Assembly (NCBI RefSeq): GCF_050948215.1
Contig: NW_027488636.1
Location: forward strand, 186,001-250,000
DNA length: 64,000 nucleotides
Source: Halictus rubicundus
Taxonomy: Eukaryota; Arthropoda; Insecta; Hymenoptera; Halictidae
Direction of reading: 5' to 3'
Shown here: piece by piece, positions 38,907 to 53,700 of the stretch
Position numbering within the stretch: position 1 is the stretch's first letter
Layout: the number at the start of each line of letters is the position of its first letter
Notes under the pieces: model-generated
Databases searched by the model: none
What the model was told of the DNA's origin: nothing
What the model saw: only the letters and a program-made list of their open reading frames with translations
Made by a program: the position numbers and the translations under genes

Positions 38907-41244
38907 GATAGGATACGATAGAGGATAGGATAGGATAGAGGATAGGATTGGGGATTGGATAGGATAGAGGATAGGGTAGGATAGAGCATACGATAGAGGA
39001 TAGGATACGATAGAGGATAGGATACGGTAGAGAATAGGATAGGATAGAGGATAGGATAGGATAGAGGGTAGGATAGAGGATTGGATAGGGTAGAGGATAG
39101 GATAGGATAAGTAAGAGGATAGGATAGGATAGATTATAGGATAGAGGAAAGGATAGGATTGAGGATGGGATAGGATAGAGGATAGGATAGGATAGGATAG
39201 AGGACAGGATAGGATAGAGGATAGGATACGATAGAGGATGGGATAGGATAGAGTATAGGATAGGATAGAGGATAGGATTGGATTGTGGATAGGATAGGAT
39301 AGAGAATAGAATAGGATAGAGGATAGGATAGAGGATAGGATAGAGGATACGATAGAGGATAGGATTGGATTGAGGATAGGAGAGGATAGAGGATAGGATA
39401 GGAGATTGGATACGATAGAGGATAGGATACGATATAGCATACGATAGAGGATAGGATACGATATAGCATACGATAGAGGATAGGATAGGGGGTTGGATAG
39501 GATAGAGGATAGGATATGATAGAGGATAGAGGATAGGATAGGGGATTGGATAGGATAGAGGATAGGATAGGATAGAGGATAGGATAGGATTGAGGATAGG
39601 ATAGAGGATTGCATAGGATTGAAGATAGGATACGATAGAGGATTAGGATATGATAGAGGATAGGATAATATATGAGATTGGATAGGATAGAGGATAGGAT
39701 TTGATAGAGGATAGGATGCGATAGAAGATACGATATTATAGAGGAAAGGATAGGATAGAGAATAGGATAGTATAGAGGATAGGATAGGGGATTGGATAGG
39801 ATAGAGGATAGGATAGGATAGAGGATAGAATAGGATAGAGGATAGGATAGGATAGAGGATAGGATTGGAGTGAGGATAGGATAGGATAGAGGATAGTATA
39901 GGATAGAGGATCGGATAGGATAGAGGATAGGATAGGATAGAGGATAGGATAAGTAAGAGGATAGGATAGGATAGATTATAGGATAGAGGAAAGGATAGGA
40001 TTGAGGATGGGATAGGATAGAGGATAGGAGAGAATAGAGTATAGGATAGGATAGAGGATAGGATAGGATAGAGGATAGGATAGAGGATTGGATAGGATAG
40101 AGGATAGGATAGGGTAGAGGATAGGATAGAGGATTGGATAGGATAGAGGATAGGATACGATAGAGGATAGGATAGGATAGAGGATAGGATTGGATAGAGG
40201 ATAGGATAGGATAGCGGATAGGATAGGATAGAGGACAGGATAGGATAGAGGATAGGATAGGATAGAGGATAGGATAGAGGATAGGATGGAGGATTGGATA
40301 GGATAGAGGATAGGATACGATAGAGGATAGGATAGGATAGAGGATAGGATAGGATAGAGGATAGGATAGGGGGTTGGATAGGATAGAGGATAGGATATGA
40401 TAGAGGATAGGATAGGATAGGATAGTGGATAGGATAAGATAGAGGATAGGATAGAATAGAGGGCAGGATAGGATAGAGGATAGGATAGGATAGAGGATAG
40501 GATAGGATAGGATAGGATAGAGGATAGGATAGGATAGAGGATAGGATAGGATAGAGTATAGGATAGGATAGAAGATACGATATTATAGAGGAAAGGATAT
40601 GATAGTGGATAGGATAGGACAGAGGATAGGATAGGGGATTGAATAGGATAGAGGATAGAATACTATAGAGGATAGGACAGGATAGAGGATAGGATAGGAT
40701 AGAGGATAAGATAGGATAGAGGATAGGATAGGATAGAGGATAGGATGGGGGGTTGGATAGGATAGAGGATAGGATACGATAGAGGATAGGATATGCTAGA
40801 TGATAGGATTGCGTTGAGGATAGATAGGATAGAAGATAGAATAGGATAGAGGATAGGATAGCATAGAGGATTGGATAGAATAGAGGATAGGATAGGATTG
40901 AGGATAGGATAGGATAGAGAATAGGATAGGATACATGGTATAATAGTGTAGAGGATCGGATAGGATAGAGGACAGGATAGGATAGAGGATAAGATAGGAT
41001 AGAGGATAGGATAGGATAGAGGATAGGATAGGATAGAGGATAGGATACGGTAGAGGATAGGATATGATAGAGGATAGGATAGGATAGAGTATAGGATAGG
41101 ATAGAAGATACGATATTATAGAGGAAAGGATATGATAGTGGATAGGATAGGACAGAGGATAGGATAGGGGATTGAATACGATAGAGGATAGAATACTATA
41201 GAGGATAGGACAGGATAGAGAATAGGATAGGATAGAGGATAAGA

Positions 41245-41490
41245 TAGGATAGAGGATAAGATAGGATAGAGGATAGGATAGGATAGAGGATAGGATAGGA
41301 TAGGATAGAGAATAAGATAGGATACATGGTATAATAGGGTAGAGGATCGGATAGGATAGAGGATTGGATAGGGGATTGGATAGGATACAGGATAGGATAG
41401 GATAGAGGATAGGATACAGGATAGGATACGATAGAGGATAGGATAGGATAGACGATAGGATAGGATAGAGGATAGGATAGGATAGAGGAT
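41245..41490. repeat. Domain C unit of about 250 bp (copy at 41.3 kb)
   Basis: The unit around acatggtataatag at 41,324 matches 42,073-42,318 at offset 828. Related copies surround the landmarks at 44,333 and 46,371. Each contains gaataagatagg before the landmark and gatcgg, ggggattgg and two tacagg after it. Confidence 0.75.
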
Positions 41491-42072
41491 AGGATAGGAT
41501 ACAGGATAGGATAGGATACGATAGAGGATAGGATAGGATAGAGGATAGGATTAGATAGAGGATAGGATAGGATAGCGGATAGGATAGGATAGAGGACAGG
41601 ATAGGATAGAGGATAGGATAGGATAGAGGATAGGATAGAGGATAGGATAAGATAGAGGATAGGATAGAATAGAGGGCAGGATAGGATAGAGGATAGGATA
41701 GGATAGAGGACAGGATAGGATAGAGGATAAGATAGGATAGAGGATCGGATAGGATAGAGGATAGGATACGATAGAGGATAGGATATGATAGAGGATAGGA
41801 TAGGATATGAGATTGGATAGGATATGAGATTGGATAGGATAGGATAGAGGACAGGATAGGATAGAGGATAGGATACGATAGAAGATACGATATTATAGAG
41901 GATAGGATAGGACAGAGGATAGGATAGGGGATTGGATAGGATAGAGGATAGAATACGATAGAGGATAGGATAGGATGGAGGATAGGATAGGGTAGAGGAT
42001 AAGATAGGATAGTGGATAGGATAAGATAGAGGATAGGATAGAATAGAGGACAGGATAGGATAGAGGATAGGA

Positions 42073-42318
42073 TAGGATAGAGGATAAGATAGGATAGAGG
42101 ATAGGATAGGATAGAGGATAGGATAGGATAGGATAGAGAATAAGATAGGATACATGGTATAATAGGGTAGAGGATCGGATAGGATAGAGGATTGGATAGG
42201 GGATTGGATAGGATACAGGATAGGATAGGATAGAGGATAGGATACAGGATAGGATACGATAGAGGATAGGATAGGATAGACGATAGGATAGGATAGAGGA
42301 TAGGATAGGATAGAGGAT
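42073..42318. repeat. Domain C unit of about 250 bp (copy at 42.2 kb)
   Basis: Partner of 41,245-41,490 at offset 828. It diverges at ggataacatagg near 42,318. Confidence 0.75.
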
Positions 42319-45300
42319 AACATAGGATAGAGGATAGGATAGGATAGAGGATAGGATAGGATACAGGATAGGATAGGATAGAGGATAGGATAGGATAGAG
42401 GATAGGATAGGATAGAGGATAGGATAGGATTGAGGATAGGATAGAGGATTGGATAGGATAGACGATAGGATACGATAGAGGATAGGACATGATAGAGGAT
42501 AGGATAGGATATGAGATTGGATAGGATATGAGATTGGATAGGATAGAGGATAGGATAGGATAGAGGATAGGATAGGATACAGGATAGGATAGGATACGAT
42601 AGAGGATAGGATAGGATAGAGGATAGGATTAGATAGAGGATAGGATAGGATAGCGGATAGGATAGGATAGAGGACAGGATAGGATAGAGGATAGGATAGG
42701 ATAGAGGATAGGATAGAGGATAGGATGGAGGATTGGATAGGATAGAGGATAGGATACGATAGAGGATATGATAGGATAGAGGATAGGATAGGATAGAGGA
42801 TAGGATAGGGGGTTGGATAGGATAGAGGATAGGATATGATAGAGGATAGGATAGGATAGGATAGTGGATAGGATAAGATAGAGGATAGGATAGAATAGAG
42901 GGCAGGATAGGATAGAGGATAGGATAGGATAGAGGATAAGATAGGATAGAGGATAGGATAGGATAGAGGATAGGATACGATAGAGGATAGGATATGCTAG
43001 ATGATAGGATTGCGTTGAGGATAGATAGGATAGAAGATAGAATAGGATAGAGGATAGGATAGCATAGAGGATTGGATAGGATAGAGGATAGGATACGATA
43101 GAGGATAGGATAGGATAGAGGATAGGATAGGATTGAGGATAGGATAGGATAGAGAATAGGATAGGATACATGGTATAATAGTGTAGAGGATCGGATAGGA
43201 TAGAGGATTGGATAGGGGATTGGATAGGATAGAGAATAATATAGGATAGAGCATACGATTGAGGATAGGATACGATAGAGGATAGGACATGATGGAGGAT
43301 AGGATATGAGATTGGATAGGATATGAGATTGGATAGGATAGAGGATAGGATAGGATAGAGGACAGGATAGGATAGAGGATAAGATAGGATAGAGGATAGG
43401 ATAGGATAGAGGATAGGATAGGATAGAGGATAGGATACGGTAGGGGATAGGATATGATAGAGGATAGGATAGGATAGAGTATAGGATAGGATAGAAGATA
43501 CGATATTATAGAGGAAAGGATATGATAGTGGATAGGATAGGACAGAGGATAGGATAGGGGATTGAATAGGATAGAGGATAGAATACTATAGAGGATAGGA
43601 CAGGATAGAGGATAGGATAGGATAGAGGATAAGATAGGATAGTGGATAGAACAGGATAGAGGATAGGATAGTATAGAGGGCAGGATACGATAGAGGATAA
43701 GATACGATAGAGGATAGGATAGGATAGAGGATAGGATACGATAGAGGATAGGATAGGATAGAGGATAGGATTGGATTGAGGATAGGATAGGATAGAGGAT
43801 AGAATAGGATAGAGGATAGGATAGCATAGAGGATAGGACAGCATGGAGGATAGGATAGGATGGAGGATAGGATAAGATTGAGGATAGGATAGAGGATTGG
43901 ATAGGATAGATGATAGGATACGATAGAGGATAGGATATGATAGAGGATAGGATAGGATATGAGATTGGATAGGATATGAGATTGGATAGGATATGAGATT
44001 GGATAGGATATGAGATTGGATAGGATAGGATAGAGGATAGGATAGGATAGAGGATAGGATACGATAGAAGATACGATATTATAGAGGCTAGGATAGGACA
44101 GAGGATAGGATAGGGGATTGGATAGGATAGAGGATAGAATACGATAGAGGATAGGATAGGATGGAGGATAGGATAGGGTAGAGGATAAGATAGGATAGTA
44201 GATAGGATAAGATAGAGGATAGGATAGAATAGAGGACAGGATAGGATAGAGGATAGGATAGGATAGAGGATAAGATAGGATAGAGGATAGGATAGGATAG
44301 AGGATAGGATAGGATAGAGAATAAGATAGGATACATGGTATAATAGGGTAGAGGATCGGATAGGATAGAGGATTGGATAGGGGATTGGATAGGATACAGG
44401 ATAGGATAGGATAGAGGATAGGATACAGGATAGGATACGATAGAGGATAGGATAGGATAGACGATAGGATAGGATAGAGGATAGGATAGGATAGAGGATA
44501 GGATAGGATAGAGGATAGGATAGGATAGAGGATAGGATAGGATAGAGGATAGGATAGGATAGAGGATAGGATAGGATAGAGGATAGGATAGGATAGAGGA
44601 TAGGATAGGATCCAGCATACAATAGAGGATAGGATAGGATAGAGGATAGGATAGCATAGAGGGTAAGATAGGATAGCGGATAGGATAGGATAGAGGATAG
44701 CATAGGATAGAGGATAGGATATGATAGAGGATAGGATAGGATAGAGAATAGGATAGGATAGAGGATAGGATACGATAGAAGATACGATATTATAGAGGAA
44801 AGGATAGGATAGAGGATAGGATAGGATAGAGAATAGGATAGGATAGAGGATAGGATAGCATTGAGGGTAGGATAGGATAGAGGATAGGATAGGATAGCGG
44901 ATAGGATAGGATAGAGGACAGGATAGGATAGAGAATAGGATAGGATAGAGGATAGGATCGGATTGAGGATAGGATAGGATAGAGGATAGAATGGGATAGA
45001 GGATTGGATAGGATAGAGGATAGGATACGATAGAGGATAGGATAGGATAGAGGATAGGATTGGATTGAGTATAGGAGAGGATAGAGGATAGGATAGGGGA
45101 TTGGATACGATAGAGGATAGGATACGATATAGCATACGATAGTGGACAGAATACGATATAGCATACGATAGAGGATATTATAGGATAGAGGATAGGATAG
45201 GATAGAGGATAGGATAGGATAGAGGATAGGATAGGGGTTTGGATAGGATAGAGGATAGGGTAGGATAGAGCATACGATAGAGGATAGGATACGATAGAGG

Positions 45301-48044
45301 ATAGGATAGGGTAGAGAATAGGATAGGATAGAGGATAGGATAGGATAGAGGGTAGGATAGAGGATTGGATAGGGTAGAGGATAGGATAGGATAGAGGATA
45401 GGATAAGTAAGAGGATAGGATAGGATAGATTACAGGATAGAGGAAAGGATAGGATTGAGGATGGGATAGGATAGAGGATAGGATAGGATAGGATAGAGGA
45501 CAGGATAGGATAGAGGATAGGATACGATAGAGGATAGGATAGGATAGAGTATAGGATAGGATAGAGAATAGGATATGATAGAGGATAGGATAGGGGATTG
45601 GATAGGATAGAGGATAGGATAGGATAGAGGATAGGATAGAATAGAGAATAGGATTGGATTGAGGATAGGATAGGATAGAGGATAGAGTAGGATAGGGGAT
45701 TGGATACGATAGAGGATAGGATACGATAGAGGATAGGATAGGATAGAGGATAGGATTGGATTGAGGATAGGATAGGATAGAGGATAGTATAGGATAGAGG
45801 ATCGGATAGGATAGAGGATAGGATAGGATAGAGGATAGGATAAGTAAGAGGATAGGGTAGGATAGATTATAGGATAGAGGAAAGGATAGGATTGAGGATG
45901 GGATAGGATAGAGGATAGAATAGGATAGAGGATAGGATAGGATAGAGGACAGGATAGGATAGAGGATAGGATACGATAGAGGATAGGATAGGATAGAGTA
46001 TAGGATAGGATAGAGGATAGGATAGAGGATTGGATAGGATAGAGGATAGGATAGAGGATAGGATAGGATAGAGGATAGGATAGAGGATGGGATAGGATAG
46101 AGGATAGGATACCATAGAGGATAGGACACGATAGAGGATAAGATAGGATAGAGTATAGGTTAGGATAGAGGATAGAATACGATAGAGGATAGGATAGGAT
46201 GGAGGATAGGATAGGGTAGAGGATAAGATAGGATAGTAGATAGGATAAGATAGAGGATAGGATAGAATAGAGGACAGGATAGGATAGAGGATAGGATAGG
46301 ATAGAGGATAAGATAGGATAGAGGATAGGATAGGATAGAGGATAGGATAGGATAGAGAATAAGATAGGATACATGGTATAATAGGGTAGAGGATCGGATA
46401 GGATAGAGGATTGGATAGGGGATTGGATAGGATACAGGATAGGATAGGATAGAGGATAGGATACAGGATAGGATACGATAGAGGATACGATATGATAGAA
46501 GATAGGATAATATATGAGATTGGATAGGATAGAGGATAGGATGCGATAGAAGATACGATATTATAGAGGAAAGGATAGGATAGAGAATAGGATAGTATAG
46601 AGGATAGGATACTGGATTGGATAGGATAGAGGATAGGATAGGATAGAGGATAGGATAGGATAGAGTATAGGATATGATAGAGGATAGGATAAGATTGAGG
46701 ATAGGATAGGATAGAGGATAGGATAGGATAGAGTATAGGATATGATAGAGGATAGGATAAGATTGAGGATAGGATAGGATAGTTGATAGGATAGGATAGA
46801 GCAAACGATAGAGGATAGGATAGGATAGGATGGAGAAGAGGATAGGATACATGGTATTATAGGATAGAGGATAGGATAGGATAGAGGATAGAATAGGATT
46901 GAGGATAGGATAGGACAGAGGATAGGATAGAAATGAGGATAGGATAGGATAGTGGATAGGATACGATAGAGGATATTATAGGATAGTGGATAGGTTAGGA
47001 TTGAGGATAGGATAGGATTGAGGATAGGATAGAGGATAGGATAGAGGATAGGATAGGATAGGATAGAGGATATTATAGGATAGAGGATAGGATAGGATTG
47101 AGGATAGGATTGGATAGACGAAAGGATAGGGGATTCGACAGGATAAAGGATAGGATAGGATAGAGGATAGGAGAGGGGATTCGACAGGATAAAGGATAGG
47201 ATAGGATAGAGGATAGGATAGGATATGAGATTGGATAGGATGGAGGATAGGATAGAGGATAGGATATGATAGAGGATAGGATAGGATAGAGGATAGGATA
47301 GGATTGAGGATAGGATAGGATAGAGGATAGCATAGGGTAGAGGATTGGATGGGATATGAGATTGGATAGGATAGAGGATAGGATAGGATAGAGGATAGGA
47401 TAGAGGATAGGATACTATAAGAGGATAGGATATGATAGAGGATAGGATAGGATAGTGGATAGGATACGATAGAGGATATTATAGGATAGAGGATAGGATA
47501 GGATTGAGGATAGGATTGGATAGACGAAAGGATAGGGGATTCGACAGGATAAAGGATAGGATATGATAGAGGATAGGATAGGATAGAGGATAGGATAGGG
47601 GATTATATAGGGGATTGGATAGGATAGAGGGTAGGATACGATAGAGGATAGGATATGATAGAGGATAGGTTAGGATTGAGGATAGGATAGGATTGAGGAT
47701 AGGATAGAGGATATAATAGAGGATAGGATAGGATAGGATAGAGGATATTATAGGATAGAGGATAGGATAGAATTGAGGATAGGATTGGATAGAGGATAGG
47801 ATAGGATAGAGGATAGAGTAGGATAGGGGATTGGATACGATAGAGGATAGGATACGATAGAGGATAGGATAGGATAGAGGATAGGATTGGATTGAGGATA
47901 GGATAGGATAGAGGATAGTATAGGATAGAGGATAGGATAGGATAGAGGACAGGATAGGATAGAGGATAGGATACGATAGAGGATAGGATAGGATAGAGTA
48001 TAGGATAGGATAGAGGATAGGATAGAGGATTGGATAGGATAGAG

Positions 48045-49375
48045 GATAAGATAGAGGATAGGATAGGATAGAGGATGGGATAGAGGATTGGATAGGATAG
48101 AGGATAGGATACGATAGAGGATAGGATAGGATAGAGGATAGGATTGGATAGAGGATAGGATAAGATAGAGGATAGGTTTAATAAGAGGATAGGATTGGAT
48201 TGAGGATAGGATAGGATAGAGGATAGAATAGGATAGAGGATTGGATAGGATAGAGGATAGGATAGGATAGAGCATAGGATAGGATAGAGGATAGGATAAG
48301 ATAGAGGATAGGATAGGATAGAGGATGGGATATGATAGAGGATAGGATAGGATTGAGGATAGGATAGGATAGTTGATAGGATAGGATAGAGCATACGAAA
48401 GAGGATAGGATAGGATAGGATGGAGAATAGGATAGGATACATGGTATTATGGGGTAGAGGATAGGAGAGGATAGAGGATAGGATAGGGGATTGGATAGGA
48501 TAGAGGATAGAATAGGATAGAGGATAGGATTGCACAGAGGATAGGATAGGATAGAGGATAGGATAGGATTGAGGATAGGATAGTGGATTGGATAGGATAG
48601 AAGATAGGATACGATAGAGGATAGGATATGATAGAGGATAGGATAATATATGAGATTGTATAGGATAAAGGATAGGATATGATAGAGGATAGGATGCGAT
48701 AGAAGATACGATATTATAGAGGAATGGATAGGATAGAGAATAGGATTGTATTGAGGATAGGATAGGATAGAGGATGGAATAGGATAGAGGATTCGATAGG
48801 ATAGAGGATAGGATACGATAGTTGATAGGATAGGATAGAGGATACGATTGGATTGAGGATAGGATACGATAGAGGATTGGATAGGATAGAGAATACTATA
48901 GAGGATAGGATAGGATAAGTAAGAGGATAGGATAGATTATAGGATAGAGGAAAGGATAGGATTGAGGATGGGATAGGATAGTTGATAGGGTAGGATAGAG
49001 CATACGAAAGAGGATAGGAGAGGATAGGATGGAGAATAGGATAGGATACATGGTATTATGGGGTAGAGGATAGGAGAGGATAGAGGATAGGATAGGGGAT
49101 TGGATAGGATAGAGGATAGAATAGGATAGAGGATAGGATTGCATAGAGGATAGGATAGGATAGAGGATAGGATAGGATTGAGGATAGGATAGAGGATTGG
49201 ATAGGATAGAAGATAGGATACGATGAAGGATAGGATATGATAGAGGATAGGATAATATATGAGATTGGATAGGATAAAGGATAGGATATGATAGAGGATA
49301 GGATGCGATAGAAGATACGATATTATAGAGGAATGGATAGGATAGAGAGTAGGATTGTATTGAGGATAGGATAGG
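48045..49375. repeat. 1,405-bp higher-order repeat, copy 1
   Basis: Matches 49,450-50,780. Each copy holds two acatggtattatgggg landmarks 609 bp apart (48,439 and 49,048; 49,844 and 50,453). Differences seen include agcatagg near 48,272 against aggatagg near 49,677, and gatgaagg near 49,223 against gatgcagg near 50,628. Confidence 0.88.
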
Positions 49376-49449
49376 ATAGAGGATGGGATAGAGGATTGGA
49401 TAGGATAGAGGATAGGATACGATAGAGGATAGGATAGGATAGAGGATAG

Positions 49450-50780
49450 GATAAGATAGAGGATAGGATAGGATAGAGGAATGGATAGAGGATTGGATAG
49501 GATAGAGGATAGGATACGATAGAGGATAGGATAGGATAGAGGATAGGATTGGATAGAGGATAGGATAAGATAGAGGATAGGTTTAATAAGAGGATAGGAT
49601 TGGATTGAGGATAGGATAGGATAGAGGATAGAATAGGATAGAGGATTGGATAGGATAGAGGATAGGATAGGATAGAGGATAGGATAGGATAGAGGATAGG
49701 ATAAGATAGAGGATAGGATAGGATAGAGGATGGGATATGATAGAGGATAGGATAGGATTGAGGATAGGATAGGATAGTTGATAGGATAGGATAGAGCATA
49801 CGAAAGAGGATAGGATAGGATAGGATGGAGAATAGGATAGGATACATGGTATTATGGGGTAGAGGATAGGAGAGGATAGAGGATAGGATAGGGGATTGGA
49901 TAGGATAGAGGATAGAATAGGATAGAGGATAGGATTGCACAGAGGATAGGATAGGATAGAGGATAGGATAGGATTGAGGATAGGATAGAGGATTGGATAG
50001 GATAGAAGATAGGATACGATAGAGGATAGGATATGATAGAGGATAGGATAATATATGAGATTGTATAGGATAAAGGATAGGATATGATAGAGGATAGGAT
50101 GCGATAGAAGATACGATATTATAGAGGAATGGATAGGATAGAGAATAGGATTGTATTGAGGATAGGATAGGATAGAGGATGGAATAGGATAGAGGATTCG
50201 ATAGGATAGAGGATAGGATACGATAGTTGATAGGATAGGATAGAGGATACGATTGGATTGAGGATAGGATACGATAGAGGATTGGATAGGATAGAGAATA
50301 CTATAGACGATAGGATAGGATAAGTAAGAGGATAGGATAGATTATAGGATAGAGGAAAGGATAGGATTGAGGATGGGATAGGATAGTTGATAGGGTAGGA
50401 TAGAGCATACGAAAGAGGATAGGAGAGGATAGGATGGAGAATAGGATAGGATACATGGTATTATGGGGTAGAGGATAGGAGAGGATAGAGGATAGGATAG
50501 GGGATTGGATAGGATAGAGGATAGAATAGGATAGAGGATAGGATTGCATAGAGGATAGGATAGGATAGAGGATAGGATAGGATTGAGGATAGGATAGAGG
50601 ATTGGATAGGATAGAAGATAGGATACGATGCAGGATAGGATATGATAGAGGATAGGATAATATATGAGATTGGATAGGATAAAGGATAGGATATGATAGA
50701 GGATAGGATGCGATAGAAGATACGATATTATAGAGGAATGGATAGGATAGAGAATAGGATTGTATTGAGGATAGGATTGT
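49450..50780. repeat. 1,405-bp higher-order repeat, copy 2
   Basis: Partner of 48,045-49,375. Its right half is repeated again in shortened form, with the landmark at 51,676 (offset 1,223) and 52,979 (a further 1,303), so the higher-order unit changed length as it spread. Confidence 0.88.
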
Positions 50781-53700
50781 ATTGAGGATAGGATAGGATA
50801 GAGGATAGAATAAGATAGAGGATTCGATAGGATAGAGGATAGGATACGATAGTTGATAGCATAGGATAGAGGATACGATTGGTTTGAGGATAGGATAGGA
50901 TAGAGGATTGGATAGGATAGAGAATACTATAGACGATAGGATAGTATAGGATAGAGGATTGGATAGGATAGAGAATACTATAGACGATAGGATAGTATAG
51001 GATAGAGGATAGGATAAGTAAGAGGATAGGATAGATTATAGGATAGAGGAAAGGATAGGATTGAGGATGGGATAGGATAGAGGATAGGATAGGATAGAGG
51101 ACAAGATAGGATAGAGGATAGGATACGATAGAGGATAGGATAGGATAGAGTATAGGATAGGATAGAGGATAGGATAGGATAGAGGATAGGATAGGATAGA
51201 GGATAGGATAGAGGATAGGATAGGATAGAGGAAAGGATAGGATAGAGAATAGGATATGATAGAGGATAGGATAATATATGAGATTGTATAGGATAAAGGA
51301 TAGGATATGATAGAGGATAGGATGCGATAGAAGATACGATATTATAGAGGAATGGATAGGATAGAGAATAGGATTGTATTGAGGATAGGATAGGATAGAG
51401 GATGGAATAGGATAGAGGATTCGATAGGATAGAGGATAGGATACGATAGTTGATAGGATAGGATAGAGGATACGATTGGATTGAGGATAGGATACGATAG
51501 AGGATTGGATAGGATAGAGAATACTATAGAGGATAGGATAGGATAAGTAAGAGGATAGGATAGATTATAGGATAGAGGAAAGGATAGGATTGAGGATGGG
51601 ATAGGATAGTTGATAGGGTAGGATAGAGCATACGAAAGAGGATAGGAGAGGATAGGATGGAGAATAGGATAGGATACATGGTATTATGGGGTAGAGGATA
51701 GGAGAGGATAGAGGATAGGATAGGGGATTGGATAGGATAGAGGATAGAATAGGATAGAGGATAGGATTGCATAGAGGATAGGATAGGATAGAGGATAGGA
51801 TAGGATTGAGGATAGGATAGAGGATTGGATAGGATAGAAGATAGGATACGATGAAGGATAGGATATGATAGAGGATAGGATAATATATGAGATTGGATAG
51901 GATAAAGGATAGGATATGATAGAGGATAGGATGCGATAGAAGATACGATATTATAGAGGAATGGATAGGATAGAGAATAGGATTGTATTGAGGATAGGAT
52001 AGGATAGAGGATAGAATAGGATAGAGGATTCGATAGGATAGAGGATAGGATACGATAGTTGATAGCATAGGATAGAGGATACGATTGGTTTGAGGATAGG
52101 ATAGGATAGAGGATTGGATAGGATAGAGAATACTATAGACGATAGGATAGTATAGGATAGAGGATTGGATAGGATAGAGAATACTATAGACGATAGGATA
52201 GTATAGGATAGAGGATAGGATAAGTAAGAGGATAGGATAGATTATAGGATAGAGGAAAGGATAGGATTGAGGATGGGATAGGATAGAGGATAGGATAGGA
52301 TAGAGGACAAGATAGGATAGAGGATAGGATAAGGTAGAGGATAGGATAGGATAGAGGATGGGATAGAGGATTGGATAGGATAGAGGATAGGATACGATAG
52401 AGGATAGGATAGGATAGAGGATAGGATAAGATAGAGGATAGGATAGGATAGAGGAATGGATAGAGGATTGGATAGGATAGAGGATAGGATACGATAGAGG
52501 ATAGGATAGGATAGAGGATAGGATTGGATAGAGGATAGGATAAGCTAGAGGATAGGTTTAATAAGAGGATAGGATTGGATTGAGGATAGGATAGGATAGA
52601 GGATAGAATAGGATAGAGGATTGGATAGGATAGAGGATAGGATAGGATAGAGGATAGGATAGGATAGAGGATAGGATAAGATAGAGGATAGGATAGGATA
52701 GAGGATGGGATATGATAGAGGATAGGATAGGATTGAGGATAGGATAGGATAGTTGATAGGATAGGATAGAGCATACGATTGGATTGAGGATAGGATACGA
52801 TAGAGGATTGGATAGGATAGAGAATACTATAGACGATAGGATAGGATAAGTAAGAGGATAGGATAGATTATAGGATAGAGGAAAGGATAGGATTGAGGAT
52901 GGGATAGGATAGTTGATAGGGTAGGATAGAGCATACGAAAGAGGATAGGAGAGGATAGGATGGAGAATAGGATAGGATACATGGTATTATGGGGTAGAGG
53001 ATAGGAGAGGATAGAGGATAGGATAGGGGATTGGATAGGATAGAGGATAGAATAGGATAGAGGATAGGATTGCATAGAGGATAGGATAGGATAGAGGATA
53101 GGATAGGATTGAGGATAGGGTAGAGGATTGGATAGGATAGAAGATAGGATACGATGGAGGATAGGATATGATAGAGGATAGGATAATATATGAGATTGGA
53201 TAGGATAAAGGATAGGATATGATAGAGGATAGGATGCGATAGAAGATACGATATTATAGAGGAATGGATAGGATAGAGAATAGGATTGTATTGAGGATAG
53301 GATTGTATTGAGGATAGGATAGGATAGAGGATAGAATAGGATAGAGGATTCGATAGGATAGAGGATAGGATACGATAGTTGATAGCATAGGATAGAGGAT
53401 ACGATTGGTTTGAGGATAGGATAGGATAGAGGATTGGATAGGATAGAGAATACTATAGACGATAGGATAGTATAGGATAGAGGATTGGATAGGATAGAGA
53501 ATACTATAGACGATAGGATAGTATAGGATAGAGGATAGGATAAGTAAGAGGATAGGATAGATTATAGGATAGAGGAAAGGATAGGATTGAGGATGGGATA
53601 GGATAGAGGATAGGATAGGATAGAGGACAAGATAGGATAGAGGATAGGATACGATAGAGGATAGGATAGGATAGAGTATAGGATAGGATAGAGGATAGGA

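Larger units (their letters stand above)
18641..39000. repeat. Domain B satellite
   Basis: Marked by agtataggattggattgagg, agcatacgatagtgg, gattacgatagagg, and acatggtattatag at 22,185, 22,423, 23,757, 24,911, 25,042, 26,132, 26,263, 28,790, 29,062, 30,795, 31,278, 33,564, 34,370, 36,401 and 37,207. It contains several nested higher-order copies (offsets 852, 1,221, 7,038 and 2,837 bp) and short tracts with 12-bp spacing. The 39.0 kb right edge is where the 2,837-bp tandem pair has ended and ggataagtaagagg begins. All of it is repeat; I see no unique insert. Confidence 0.7.
39001..46800. repeat. Domain C satellite
   Basis: The landmark changes to acatggtataatag (taa rather than tta), at 40,933, 41,324, 42,152, 43,168, 44,333 and 46,371. 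It is accompanied by ggataagtaagagg, agatacgatattatagagga and gagggcagg. Within it a unit of about 250 bp around the landmark (gaataagatagg, landmark, gatcgg, ggggattgg, tacagg) occurs four times, with the landmark at 41,324, 42,152, 44,333 and 46,371. The rare string gatgataggattgcgttgag occurs at about 40,799 and 43,000 (offset 2,201). Confidence 0.7.
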
